Of a stretch of DNA of 64,000 nucleotides, positions 15,574 to 25,281 are shown piece after piece (positions within the stretch are counted from its first letter, which is position 1; each line of letters opens with the position of its first letter). This DNA is from Flavobacteriales bacterium UBA6057 (GTDB lineage Bacteria; Bacteroidota; Bacteroidia; Flavobacteriales_G; Salibacteraceae), in assembly GCA_002428995.1 (NCBI GenBank), contig DIYJ01000010.1, forward strand, positions 1 through 64,000, given 5' to 3'. Position numbers and translations under genes: made by a program. The notes below the pieces were generated by a model. The model was not told where the DNA came from. It saw nothing but the letters and a program-made list of their open reading frames with translations, and did not search any database.

Positions 15574-18105
15574 TCAGAGCTTTATAAGTCTGCAGTGAGC
15601 GTTTCCGGATTTGACAAAGTAGCTTCCCGAAGCCAATCCTGACAGGTTTAGCGTTAAATCGTGTTGGTTTTTACTGTCAACTTCCATGACCACGTTCCCC
15701 AGCATATCAACAATATATATTGCGTTCGAGGAAAGACCGCTCATTGTGACGAATCCCGAAGTTGGATTAGGGTATATGATTATTGAGCCTTGTTTTGGAA
15801 TTCGTGGGGCAAAACTCAGCATTGGTGAGAATGAATAGCATGTGCTTGTGTCTGTGCAGAGTCCTGTAGATACCTGGATTTGATAGTTTCCAGCCTGGGT
15901 TGTGTCAATGATCAGAAATGAGTCCGTTGCTCCGGTTATTGGAACTATCATAGAGTCACAGGTGAACCATTGGAAGATCAATCCGTCACCAGCGCTGAAT
16001 AGAGTGTCATCCGTTATGCCTATTGCAGCGTTAACATGGACAACCGAGAATGAACGCTCAATGATACTATCACATCCTTGTACAGAAATGAAAGAGTCGA
16101 TAAGTACTGTGTCCTGGAAATAGCTCATGCCATCAAGCACAAAGGAATCACAGACGGATGTGTCATGACGAGCGATGGTATTGCTGAGATGCAGATCTAA
16201 GAACACGGTGCTGTCGCATCCATACTGATTGTTGAATACTCTGGTGTAGTTCCCTGGTTGCGTGATCAGTGAATCACCAAAAAGATAGGTGTCGCAGGCG
16301 GTGGCGGATAAGGAGTCTTCCTGATTACCAATAATCAGGTGAAGTTCTATGATGCTATCGCACCCGGCCAGGTTGATCAACGTATCGAAGTAGACACCGC
16401 TTTGTTTGATTGTAGAACCGCCAAACAGGATAGAATCACAGGCTGTGACGTTCATGACTTCGGTACTCTCCTCATTTATGGTAAGCGTTATCTCGTGCAG
16501 GGAGCCGCAGCCGGCACTTGTGAGGATCGTATCATAGTAAACACCACTTTGAGTTATGGAGTCGTTTCCAATCACATAGGCTCCGCAAACCTCTACTGAG
16601 TCTTGTTGGTAAGAGATGGGGCATTGGTTGAGCTTTAATACAAAGCCATCGCTGCCGAAAAAGGTCGAGGTTCCAATTTGCATCCCCAACTGTGGGTCGA
16701 AGTCAATGGTTCCCTGGTACTGACCAGTTAAGTAAATCTGCCCTGAATCACCGAGGCTGGCACCCCATGCATTGGAGTACCCAGATGCAAGAAGACTGTA
16801 AGCCCAGAGGTAGTTACCAGTCTTATCCAGCTTTAGAATAAAAGGATCAGGAATGCCTCCTGCGGAAATGTAGCTTTGACTTGCAGTATCAGGGTCAAAA
16901 TCTACCGCGCCCTTAAATCCCCCCGCCAGATATACATTGCCAATGAGATCCAGCATAAGTTCATTGGGTGTACTCTCAACGGTCACAATACCCTTCGCAT
17001 ATTGCAGGGATCCTGCCGAATCGAGCTTCTGAATGAAAAAGCCGTTGAATCCGGCAGCGTTTGGTAATTGAAATACAGATGAGCTGGGGTCGAAGTCTTC
17101 CAAACCATCATAAATGCCCGTTGTGTAGATGTTTCCTGAAAGGTCGATGGCCACATCATACGCAGAAAGAAAATTGTTTTCTGAATCAATGTCCCTAACC
17201 CATTGGAAAGTGCCGGCCGTATCAAACTTCACCTGGTAGATGTTGGTGTGAATCCATGAGTCTTTCCATGCAGAGCCCGAACCAGGTAAGAAATCTACCT
17301 GCCCCTTGAAATTGCCGGTTGCAACCACGTATCCATTTGGGTCAACGGCTATCGCTTTGCCGTAGTCATGATTACCTACGCCAAAACGATAGGCAAACCT
17401 GAAGTCACCTTCTGACGATAGTTTTAAAATAAAGCTGTCGAAGCTGTTGCTGGTCGAGGTTCGCCATTGAGTATTTACAGGGTGTGGATCGAAATCCACA
17501 ACACCCTTGAAATGGCCGGTGATGTAAACATTGCCATTTTGATCAACATCCAGGTCTGCTGAGTGCTGATCCAGGGTGCTACCAAACGATCTGTTCCATA
17601 CCAGGTTACCATCCAGGGTCCACTTCGCCACGAAGAAGTCATAAGCTCCTGCGTTGGTATCCATTAAGACAGTCGAAGTGTCCGGGTCAAAATCGGCAAT
17701 ACCTCCGTAATCTCCTGTGATGTAGATGTATTGATTATCGCATATGATGGTATGCGGCACATCAATGCCGGTGGTTGAAATATGCTTGGCCCATAAGAAG
17801 TTTCCTGCTGAATCGTGCTTCAGAACATATGCATCGGGGTAAGAACTGATGGTGTTGTTGGAGACCAAGACAGATGCCGAGTTTGGGTCTGGATCAAAAT
17901 CAACCGCGCCCGTAAAAAAGCCAAATGAATAAACGTTCCCCAGGCTGTCGGAGGTGATGGATTGACCAACTTCCGAGTGGTTCGCGATTCCAAAGGATTG
18001 AGCCCATTCAAAGGATTGAGCAACTGTGTGACTCAGATAGCAGAATAGGGCGAATGTGGAGGCCAGCCTCCTGGCTGGTTTAAATAGTCTCTTGTGCTTA
18101 TGCAT
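15574..18105 (-). CDS. Secreted SBBP beta-propeller repeat protein with T9SS type A sorting domain
   Basis: 843 residues. The N-terminal signal region (MHKHKRLFKPARRLASTFALFCYLSHTVAQ) has a long basic n-region. Residues ~30-500 hold eight or so repeats of the form GNVYxTGxFxGxVDFDPD, the FDFDP type of SBBP repeat common in Bacteroidota. Residues ~510-700 contain four or five Cys-containing repeats (QSGVYxDTLxxxxGCDSI) as in secreted adhesin-like proteins. The end is a YPNPTSG type A sorting domain. No enzyme domain recognised; a surface or adhesive role is inferred. The downstream neighbour on the same strand is the metalloprotease, but 376 bp separates them. Confidence 0.8.
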   Translation of the reverse strand: MHKHKRLFKPARRLASTFALFCYLSHTVAQSFEWAQSFGIANHSEVGQSITSDSLGNVYSFGFFTGAVDFDPDPNSASVLVSNNTISSYPDAYVLKHDSAGNFLWAKHISTTGIDVPHTIICDNQYIYITGDYGGIADFDPDTSTVLMDTNAGAYDFFVAKWTLDGNLVWNRSFGSTLDQHSADLDVDQNGNVYITGHFKGVVDFDPHPVNTQWRTSTSNSFDSFILKLSSEGDFRFAYRFGVGNHDYGKAIAVDPNGYVVATGNFKGQVDFLPGSGSAWKDSWIHTNIYQVKFDTAGTFQWVRDIDSENNFLSAYDVAIDLSGNIYTTGIYDGLEDFDPSSSVFQLPNAAGFNGFFIQKLDSAGSLQYAKGIVTVESTPNELMLDLIGNVYLAGGFKGAVDFDPDTASQSYISAGGIPDPFILKLDKTGNYLWAYSLLASGYSNAWGASLGDSGQIYLTGQYQGTIDFDPQLGMQIGTSTFFGSDGFVLKLNQCPISYQQDSVEVCGAYVIGNDSITQSGVYYDTILTSAGCGSLHEITLTINEESTEVMNVTACDSILFGGSTIKQSGVYFDTLINLAGCDSIIELHLIIGNQEDSLSATACDTYLFGDSLITQPGNYTRVFNNQYGCDSTVFLDLHLSNTIARHDTSVCDSFVLDGMSYFQDTVLIDSFISVQGCDSIIERSFSVVHVNAAIGITDDTLFSAGDGLIFQWFTCDSMIVPITGATDSFLIIDTTQAGNYQIQVSTGLCTDTSTCYSFSPMLSFAPRIPKQGSIIIYPNPTSGFVTMSGLSSNAIYIVDMLGNVVMEVDSKNQHDLTLNLSGLASGSYFVKSGNAHCRLIKL

Positions 18106-18142
18106 ATTCTCAGTCCAGTTTTTCGCAGCATTTCCAAAGCCT

Positions 18143-19096
18143 TCATTTACCCAAGTACCTGTTGTTCACTGTATTCGCCATCACTGAGTCAAAGGATTTA
18201 AGGTGGATCTTCTTCATTTTCAGAGGGGGCTCATTTTTGCCAAACTCGCTGATGTTTACACCGCCATGGGTGACCTGCGAATAAATCTTTCCTGATTCGC
18301 AGTCTACAACGACCCAATCATAGGCCGAGTGCTGCTCAGACCAGATGAGCAGTGGATAAGCGTATCCGTTCTTTTGGGACAGTATAGCGGCTCTTACATC
18401 TGCGTAGTTCACTTGCTCTGTCGGAAAGCTATAGCCCTTGGTTTCTGAGGGATCGAAGTCCATAAAATCGGGTGATAAGAGAAGTGTTTTCTTTTCCAGC
18501 TCGAGCATTGCCTGCTTTGGTTTGTAAAACTCTCGTGGAGCTATTTTGCCTACAGCAGCATTGTAGAGCCGCGAAAACTGAAGAGCTGCAAATACATAAT
18601 CTTCTGGTCGGAGGAAATAGTGTGCGAAGCAAACCTGGGTGACCAATTCGCTTGTTTTGGTCTCGTCACCTGGAATGGAAAGGGTCAGATCATAGTGCTT
18701 CTGAGAGGCGATGACCCGGTTGTATTTGATGCCATTTGGATCGGCAACAGTTGTGCGTTTCCCATCAAAATCCCTGTACCTGTTAACACTCATCAGCTCA
18801 AATGTGCCAAGCTCATGAGTGAGTAAGGCATACATTTCCTTACCTGAATCTAGAGCCTCGCCAATCTCATTCCTTGTTGCGAATCGAACCTCTTTGCCTA
18901 CGGAAAGCCTCGGAATGAAATACTCCTTTATTTGTTGGTTTCTCAGGCGTTCATCTTCCGTGTTTTCATCAAAGAGCTCTACCAGAACGATCCTGTTCTG
19001 AAGTTCCTCAGCGACCTCGGCTTTGATGTATTTGATTTGGGAGCGACAAGGGATGTAGAGAATGATTGAGGTCAATATTAACAGGCAAGCTTTCAT
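18143..19096 (-). CDS. Hypothetical exported protein
   Basis: 317 residues with a signal peptide (MKACLLILTSIILYIPCRS). The mature part is mixed alpha/beta without a T9SS tail. It contains a hydrophilic central segment and a segment YDWVVVDCESGKIYSQVTHGG near the C-terminus. I do not recognise the family. It lies 37 nt upstream of the SBBP-repeat gene on the same strand and could be co-transcribed with it. Confidence 0.6.
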   Translation of the reverse strand: MKACLLILTSIILYIPCRSQIKYIKAEVAEELQNRIVLVELFDENTEDERLRNQQIKEYFIPRLSVGKEVRFATRNEIGEALDSGKEMYALLTHELGTFELMSVNRYRDFDGKRTTVADPNGIKYNRVIASQKHYDLTLSIPGDETKTSELVTQVCFAHYFLRPEDYVFAALQFSRLYNAAVGKIAPREFYKPKQAMLELEKKTLLLSPDFMDFDPSETKGYSFPTEQVNYADVRAAILSQKNGYAYPLLIWSEQHSAYDWVVVDCESGKIYSQVTHGGVNISEFGKNEPPLKMKKIHLKSFDSVMANTVNNRYLGK

Positions 19097-19290
19097 GCAT
19101 GATGTTTTTATGATCGCTAAGTTATATGCGGCTTACAGGTGAATTTTGTTCGACCTACGAGCGACTCAAATCACCCTGCGAATGACCTGATGAGTTTATG
19201 AGCAACGGAAACCTTCTGGAGGGATGAATCCCAGCGTGAAAAGCTCTGACAACCTCGTTAACTTCGTCTGGAATGCGCTTGTCGAACCAT

Positions 19291-22281
19291 ATGTCGAAGT
19301 TGTTTCAGATAGCTCTTTTGATCGGGCTATTGGTGGCTCCTTTGAGCACCGTATCTCAGACTGTTATCCAAGCTCCATATTTGAAGAAGCAGTTTGCAAA
19401 CACTCATCCTATTCCTCATTCGACAGAGATCACAGACATTGCTGAGGACGAGAACCTGAACAAGTGGATATGCACGCTGAACGGCCTGTACAAGTTTGAC
19501 GGGGAACAGCTTTCAGAGTATGATGGTAGCTACCCTGTTGGTCGTGAGTTTATCCTCATGGATCGATGCTCGGATGACAATCTTTGGTTCCTCTCCTTCA
19601 GTCAAGGGCTTTGCAAACTTGATCAAGACACGCTGGTTGCGTACCCATTTAACCACCTGCTGAAACGTTTTTCTGCCACAGGAAGAGTTGTCCAGTTTGA
19701 TGCGGATGCTGAGGGTAACCTATACTTCGGGGTACGGGGGCGCGGAGTCTTCAGAATTGATCATACCGGCAGATTGGATACTCTGTTTGCGCCAAAGGCG
19801 GGGCAATGCGGTGTGTTTATTGCGCGGTTGCCAACAGGCAAACGCATCAATTTCGCTTCCAACCTGGGAAAATTTATGTGTGAGGGTGACAACCAGCTTT
19901 ATATTCTAGACGATACCTATACTGCTTCGAAGTCGTATCCCTTGGAACGTAACCTCTTGTCCCAACATCTTTCAACGCTTGTTGATGTTGAGTATCGCGA
20001 TTCCATCTATTTCATCGCTCTTGATGAACCCTTCATTTATCGTGTGGAAGGGGATGAAATATCGATCATTGATTGTGGAGTTGATGTTCGCGAACTCGAG
20101 TTCGACCGAAGTGCTAATCTCTGGTGTGGTGGTGAAGGTGGCCTTTACCGGATCGCAAACAGTCAACTCCAATTGACTAACCCCACGTTAGAACCCAGTG
20201 TAAGAAGTGGAGTGGCGCTCTTCCGTTGTGAGGATGCCTTTCGCAAAATTTGGTATGTCGACAAAAGCTCTAACCTTCATTGGCTTGAGGTAAGGGTTTT
20301 TGAAATTACCGTGCCTCAGGAATCGCTTGGCCCCAGGTCTCAACCGATCCACATTGAAAGGCTTACAGATTCCAGCATGTTGATAGCCAGCGGGCGAAAC
20401 ATCTACACGAAGTACTGTGGATCTGCGGGAAACGCTCCCCTGCAAAGGGGAGTGATTCAATCTTCTGAGCACCCCACCTCATTTGAGATACTGGATGTGT
20501 TGCATAGGGAAGGAAATACCTGGATTTCGGGGTATTTTGGTCTAAAGAGGATAGCTGGTGCGCATGCAGTTTCAATCTTCTGGCCTAAGGGTGTAATCGG
20601 TCTTCCAGATCATCTTTTCTCTGGCTACAAAACCCGGCAGATGGAATACATCGGTACTCATCATTTGATAGCCAGCACCGGTCACTATATCTACGAGGTC
20701 AGGAATGACTCAGTGATCCGTTCCATGCCCTACTCGGACATAGAAATCTCAGATTTCTGCTACACTAAGAACAGAGAGATTCTTCTTGTAAAGGCCGAAA
20801 GGCTTTACCGGATACAGAAGGATAGTTTAGCAACCTCCAAGCCATCACTTTTGTTGCCTCAGCTCCGTGTTCGCTTCGTGCTACAAGTGCTTGAGAAAAC
20901 AGTTGTTCTTACAACAGACAATGAACTTTTTGAGTTGGAGAATGAATCGTTAGAACGAATACCAGTTGAGCTTTCTGAGGTCTACACCCTCAACCTGACA
21001 CACGAATCCAAAGATCAGATATTACTGACTGGAGCATTTGGGGCGTTGACATTCACATTGACTAACCCAAATGAATCGACCCTTTATCTGGTGCATCCTT
21101 TGAGAAAGCACGGGAATGCTAAAAATGCCGTAGTTGAATTAGGCGGGTTCTATTACATGGCTGGTGAAGGCGGTGTCTTTGGCTTTGCTGGGCGACACTT
21201 CAAGTCAAAAGAGCTTACCGCTCTCACTCCTGCCAGCACATTGAGGTGTGCCGAATTTGGCCTCAGAACCTTGGGAGGTGATGCTGAGCTTGAGATCGAT
21301 CACGATCAACCTTTGATTCAGTTCTCACTTCACGATACTTATAACCCACATGTTCAAAGACCAGTGGTGTACAGGTACAGATTGAATGATGGAGATTGGG
21401 TGGAGCTTGCTTTAGCTGACATTGTGCTTACCAACCTACAGCATGGAGACTATCTGCTTCGCGTTCAGTCCAGGTATAGAGGTCTGCCCTGGGCCGAACC
21501 GCAACGACTGAGCTTTACCGTAGTCGCACCTCTCTGGCAGAGATGGTGGTTCTATTTACTGTTGGGATTGGCAATGGCGGTTATCTCGATAGGATTGCGC
21601 TATCATTTCTACAGAATTAAAGAACGAGAACTCAAGCTCACAATCGAAAAGAATGTATTGGAGCAACGAGCATTGCGTGCACAGCTTAATCCTCATTTCT
21701 TAAACAATGCCTTTAACAATGCCATTGAGCTCAGCTCAAAAGGGGATAACCTGAGAACCTCGGAGTTTCTCAGCAGTTTGTCCTTGTTTTTTAGGAGCAT
21801 TTTGGATGCATCTTTCCAGACGCTCTCCACTTTGCATGATGAGTTAAACCTGTATCGGGAATATCTTGAGATCGAAAAGAGGATCAAAGGAGCATGTTTT
21901 GAGTTTCAAGTCGAGGTTGGTCAGGAAGTGGATGTCCAGCATATCAGAGTGCCTTCGCTTGTCATTCAGCCTCTTATCGAGAACGCCCTGGTTCATGGGA
22001 TTGCTCATCAATTGAGTCAACAGAAGAGAGGACTTCTCTATCTTTCGTTCGAACAACTAGGAAATCAATTACACATCGCAGTTTGCGACAATGGCCCCGG
22101 TTTAACTCAGGAAAAGTTGATGCTTCTCAATCAAGGTACAGAACAGAGAAGCGGACTGCGTATAACCAGAAACCGATTGAATATGTATTCAAAAGTGTAT
22201 CACAAGCATCACTCAATCAGGTTTGGTACTAGCGCTGAACTCGGTGGAACATGCGTTGAACTGACCTTTGAGTTGATATGA
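19291..22281 (+). CDS. LytS-type sensor histidine kinase with Reg_prop and Y_Y_Y sensor region
   Basis: 996 residues from ATG 19291, chosen because MSKLFQIALLIGLLVAPLSTVSQ is a normal signal peptide; an in-frame ATG at 19273 would add six residues. The periplasmic part is a propeller (DENLNKWICTLNGLYKFDG and similar) followed by a Y_Y_Y domain (VYRYRLNDGDWVEL). A membrane helix (WWFYLLLGLAMAVISIGL) precedes a His_kinase domain whose phospho-acceptor lies in LNPHFLNNAFN (His802), and a HATPase with NALVHG and DNGPG motifs. The response regulator gene overlaps its stop by four bases. TAACTTCG, one base off the Bacteroidota -7 consensus, sits 25 nt before the start. Confidence 0.9.
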   Translation: MSKLFQIALLIGLLVAPLSTVSQTVIQAPYLKKQFANTHPIPHSTEITDIAEDENLNKWICTLNGLYKFDGEQLSEYDGSYPVGREFILMDRCSDDNLWFLSFSQGLCKLDQDTLVAYPFNHLLKRFSATGRVVQFDADAEGNLYFGVRGRGVFRIDHTGRLDTLFAPKAGQCGVFIARLPTGKRINFASNLGKFMCEGDNQLYILDDTYTASKSYPLERNLLSQHLSTLVDVEYRDSIYFIALDEPFIYRVEGDEISIIDCGVDVRELEFDRSANLWCGGEGGLYRIANSQLQLTNPTLEPSVRSGVALFRCEDAFRKIWYVDKSSNLHWLEVRVFEITVPQESLGPRSQPIHIERLTDSSMLIASGRNIYTKYCGSAGNAPLQRGVIQSSEHPTSFEILDVLHREGNTWISGYFGLKRIAGAHAVSIFWPKGVIGLPDHLFSGYKTRQMEYIGTHHLIASTGHYIYEVRNDSVIRSMPYSDIEISDFCYTKNREILLVKAERLYRIQKDSLATSKPSLLLPQLRVRFVLQVLEKTVVLTTDNELFELENESLERIPVELSEVYTLNLTHESKDQILLTGAFGALTFTLTNPNESTLYLVHPLRKHGNAKNAVVELGGFYYMAGEGGVFGFAGRHFKSKELTALTPASTLRCAEFGLRTLGGDAELEIDHDQPLIQFSLHDTYNPHVQRPVVYRYRLNDGDWVELALADIVLTNLQHGDYLLRVQSRYRGLPWAEPQRLSFTVVAPLWQRWWFYLLLGLAMAVISIGLRYHFYRIKERELKLTIEKNVLEQRALRAQLNPHFLNNAFNNAIELSSKGDNLRTSEFLSSLSLFFRSILDASFQTLSTLHDELNLYREYLEIEKRIKGACFEFQVEVGQEVDVQHIRVPSLVIQPLIENALVHGIAHQLSQQKRGLLYLSFEQLGNQLHIAVCDNGPGLTQEKLMLLNQGTEQRSGLRITRNRLNMYSKVYHKHHSIRFGTSAELGGTCVELTFELI

Positions 22282-22982
22282 ATGTATTGATCTACGATGA
22301 CGACCCCGCTTCCATGAAGCAACTCAGTCAAAGCATTAGTGAATACTGTCCTTCTTTGAAAGTAGTGGCGTGTGTGAGTCACTTTTCAGAGTTTCAGTCA
22401 ATCATCGATAAGGAGGCTGTTGAGATTCTCTTTCTAGATGTACAGATGCCTGGACTATCAGGTTTTGAGGTCCTTCAGTCCACCACTCTAAAAGGTGTTT
22501 CTGTCGTGTTGATCTCGGCACATGAGAAGTATGCCATTGAAGGCTATGGCTATAATGTCAAGTACTTTTTAGTCAAACCTATTGCACCGAAGGCACTAAT
22601 GGATGCAGTGAGTAAGTGTGAGAGCAGCGCTGAGGATAATGGCAAAGACTTGCTGGCCAGGAGCTTGTGCGTCTTCTCAGGAAAAGATTACCTGGTTATT
22701 CCTCATGAGGAGATTGTTCGAGTGGAGGCTGAGGGAAGCTATTCAAGGATCGTATTGCAGCAACGACAGCCTGAACTTGTATCCTACGCGTTAGGAAGAT
22801 TGGAAGAAGCCCTAGCCTCAGAATCGTTTATTCGCTGTCATCGCTCCCATATCGTCAATTTGAAGCATATCTATAAGTTCAGCAAGATGAACAACGGCCT
22901 TCTCATTTTGTCCAATGGAGATACTGTTCCCACCTCCAGGAAGAGTAAAAAATGGTTCGAGCAAGCCTTAGTAGGCAAATAA
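22278..22982 (+). CDS. LytTR-family response regulator
   Basis: 234 residues: a receiver domain with phospho-acceptor Asp54 in LFLDVQMPG, acidic pocket DDD near the start and Lys in LVKP, then a LytTR DNA-binding domain (about 135-230, VEAEGSYSRIVL and RCHRSHIVNLKHI). It overlaps the LytS-type kinase gene (ATGA), so the pair is a cognate two-component system. LytTR domains bind direct repeats in promoters; which ones here is unknown. Confidence 0.9.
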   Translation: MNVLIYDDDPASMKQLSQSISEYCPSLKVVACVSHFSEFQSIIDKEAVEILFLDVQMPGLSGFEVLQSTTLKGVSVVLISAHEKYAIEGYGYNVKYFLVKPIAPKALMDAVSKCESSAEDNGKDLLARSLCVFSGKDYLVIPHEEIVRVEAEGSYSRIVLQQRQPELVSYALGRLEEALASESFIRCHRSHIVNLKHIYKFSKMNNGLLILSNGDTVPTSRKSKKWFEQALVGK

Positions 22983-23107
22983 AGGTCATGTAAGAACTAA
23001 TACAGGGAATGCTCAATGTAGAATAGCGCGGAGTTATTACTTCCTTTGATACAACGACATATGATGGTCGATTCCAATAAAGGGATGCCTCACCGATAAT
23101 CATAACT

Positions 23108-25057
23108 ATGGCAAGAAAAATCACTTGGCACAAGGTGCTCGACAACAAAGAAGAGCTGCTTCCGGGCCGCGTAATGACGGTTCAGGCCGGACATGCTGAG
23201 GTGTGTCTGACACACTACGATGGAAAGATCAACGCTCTGGACAACAAGTGCCCACACCAGGGTGGTCCTTTAGGAGAGGGCTCCATCGAAAATGGTCTTT
23301 TGCGTTGTCCCTGGCATGGCTGGGACTATGATCCGTGTACGGGAAAGGCACCCGGTTTTGACGATGGGGTCGAGGCTTACCCGGTGAAGTTGGAAGGTGA
23401 TCAGGTGCTCGTTGGGCTTGAAGAAGAAGCGCCTCATGAGACAACGATTACCGATACGATGGTGGAAACCATGTTGAATTGGGGCGTCAATCGTGTTTTT
23501 GGGATGGTCGGTCACTCCAACCTCGGTTTGGCTGATGCCTTCCGAAGACAGGAAGAAAAGGGTAACCTGAAATTCATTGGCATTCGCCATGAAGGAGCCG
23601 CCTCATTTGCTGCTTCCGCCTATGGCAAACTCACCGGCAAGCCGGCAGCCTGCTTCGCGATTGCTGGCCCCGGATCCACCAACATGTTCACTGGGCTTTG
23701 GGACGCTAAGGTTGACCGGGCTCCCATTCTTGCGCTTACCGGGCAGGTCGCTACCCAGGTGGTCGGTACGGGGAACTTCCAGGAAGTAGACCTCGTGCAG
23801 GCCTTTGGTTCTGTTGCGGAATTCAATCAACGAGTCGAGAAGCAAAGCAAGCACAGCGAACTCATGGCGCTGGCTGTGAAGCACGCCATTCTCAAAAGAG
23901 ATGTTTCGCACCTCACTTTTCCCGATCAGGTTCAAACGCTTCCGGCTGAAGGCATAGACAAACCCAAAACGTCAGACGGGCGGGTGGCAGAGCTGCAGAT
24001 CGCTCCACCTGCTCAGACGCTGAATGATGCACTGGGTATGTTGAAAAAAGCCAAACGTCCGGTGATCATTGTCGGGCATGGAGCTCGTTTTCACATGCCA
24101 AACGTAATTGCGCTCGCAGAGGCGATGAACGCTCCGGTATTAACCACCTTCAAGGGCAAAGGATTGATCTCTGACCAGCATCCATTGAGCTGTGCAGTAT
24201 TAGGGAGAAGCGGTACGCCCATTGCTTCCTACTTCATGAACGAATCAGATCTGTTGTTGGTGATAGGAGCTTCCTTCTCAAACCACACGGGCATCACCCC
24301 GAAGAAACCAACCATCCAGATCGATTTTGATCCCATGGCGCTGGGTAAGTTCCATCAGGTGGATTCCTTGGTTTACGGGGAGATTTCTGCCACGGTCGGT
24401 CTCATGCTTGATCGCTTGTCCGAATTCAATGAAAACAAAGTAGATCAACGGCCTGAAGTGGCGGATCGCTGGGCCATTTGGCGAGCCGAAAAGCAGAAGC
24501 GCCTGCTCGAAGATCGTGGCCACGGAGTGAGCTCCATTGCTGTGTTTGAAGCGCTGAGCAAACTTGCGCCCGCCAATGCGGTGATGTGTGTAGACGTTGG
24601 AAACAATGCCTATTCATTTGGTCGCTACTTCGAGTCTCGCGAGCATTCCTTCCTGATGTCCGGCTACCTCGGCTCCATCGGTTTTGCCTTTCCCGCTGCA
24701 ATGGGTGCCTGGGCTGCGGTTGGCGATGACCGACCAGTGATCGCTGTCGCAGGAGATGGAGGCTTCTGTCAGTACCTCGCTGAACTGACCACTGCCGTGC
24801 ATTATAATATGCCCATCAAGGCTGTCATTCTGAACAACAACGAGTTGGGTAAGATCTCTAAGGAGCAGCGATCCGGAGGTTGGGATCAGTGGGCAACAGA
24901 CCTCGTGAATCCTGATTTTGCGGCCTACGCAACGAGCTGTGGAGCACTCGGGTTGAGTGTCTCCAGAAACGATGAGTTGGAAGAAGCACTCCAGCAATTG
25001 TTTGCGCACAAAGGTCCCGGGTTGTTAGAGGTGAAGGCTGATGTGAAGCTCATCTAG
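23108..25057 (+). CDS. Rieske ferredoxin domain fused to a thiamine-diphosphate-dependent enzyme
   Basis: 649 residues. Residues 1-107 form a Rieske [2Fe-2S] domain with ligands Cys48-His50 (CPHQGG) and Cys67-His70 (CPWHGW). The rest is an acetolactate synthase/pyruvate oxidase-like enzyme: an N-terminal pyrimidine-binding domain with catalytic Glu in RHEGAAS, a central domain, and a C-terminal diphosphate-binding domain with GDGG...LNNN. The TPP domains are complete. The Rieske group could carry electrons from a decarboxylated intermediate, as in pyruvate oxidase-like chemistry; this is inference and the substrate is unknown. The gene is monocistronic with a strong terminator. Confidence 0.88.
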   Translation: MARKITWHKVLDNKEELLPGRVMTVQAGHAEVCLTHYDGKINALDNKCPHQGGPLGEGSIENGLLRCPWHGWDYDPCTGKAPGFDDGVEAYPVKLEGDQVLVGLEEEAPHETTITDTMVETMLNWGVNRVFGMVGHSNLGLADAFRRQEEKGNLKFIGIRHEGAASFAASAYGKLTGKPAACFAIAGPGSTNMFTGLWDAKVDRAPILALTGQVATQVVGTGNFQEVDLVQAFGSVAEFNQRVEKQSKHSELMALAVKHAILKRDVSHLTFPDQVQTLPAEGIDKPKTSDGRVAELQIAPPAQTLNDALGMLKKAKRPVIIVGHGARFHMPNVIALAEAMNAPVLTTFKGKGLISDQHPLSCAVLGRSGTPIASYFMNESDLLLVIGASFSNHTGITPKKPTIQIDFDPMALGKFHQVDSLVYGEISATVGLMLDRLSEFNENKVDQRPEVADRWAIWRAEKQKRLLEDRGHGVSSIAVFEALSKLAPANAVMCVDVGNNAYSFGRYFESREHSFLMSGYLGSIGFAFPAAMGAWAAVGDDRPVIAVAGDGGFCQYLAELTTAVHYNMPIKAVILNNNELGKISKEQRSGGWDQWATDLVNPDFAAYATSCGALGLSVSRNDELEEALQQLFAHKGPGLLEVKADVKLI

Positions 25058-25079
25058 TCGCAGCGATTACCTGATCAAA

Positions 25080-25111
25080 AAAAGGGATAACCCGACCGGG
25101 CTATCCCTTTT
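25080..25111. terminator. Strong intrinsic terminator, probably bidirectional
   Basis: AAAAGGGATA (25080-25089) pairs with TATCCCTTTT (25102-25111), extended by CCCG/CGGG, giving an almost continuous 15-bp stem with a tiny loop. It ends the Rieske-TPP gene on the plus strand and lies just past the stop of the short minus-strand ORF. Confidence 0.85.
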
Positions 25112-25133
25112 CTGTTTAATCGGCTTCTGGTGA

Positions 25134-25188
25134 TCAGTCCTCATCCGTCCCGGTGATCCAGTCACCGATCGCGAGCACTTTGTCGATC
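25134..25188. repeat. Left copy of 55-bp direct repeat
   Basis: Matches 36713-36767 at 53 of 55 positions in the same orientation. The similarity continues more weakly through the spacer into the adjacent terminator (25080-25111 versus 36663-36691), so about 110 bp were duplicated. The two copies bracket the toxin block. Confidence 0.85.
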
Positions 25189-25268
25189 TGAATCATATCC
25201 ATAAGCTCAGCGAATCGAACAATAGTCTCCTTACTCTCCAATGGCGCTATGGTACCAACAACCTGCAT
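25134..25268 (-). CDS. 44-residue ORF sharing its C-terminal tail with the 149-residue protein at 36.7 kb
   Basis: An ATG at 25268 opens a 44-codon frame whose last 17 residues, IDKVLAIGDWITGTDED, are identical to the end of the 149-residue protein encoded at 36713-37162. The last 55 bp match at 53 positions. The first 27 residues differ. It may be a leftover 3' fragment of a duplicated gene that happens to have an ATG, or a real small gene downstream of the NarL-type regulator (14 nt away). No clear ribosome-binding site. Confidence 0.4.
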   Translation of the reverse strand: MQVVGTIAPLESKETIVRFAELMDMIQIDKVLAIGDWITGTDED

Positions 25269-25281
25269 TAGATTTCATTCC

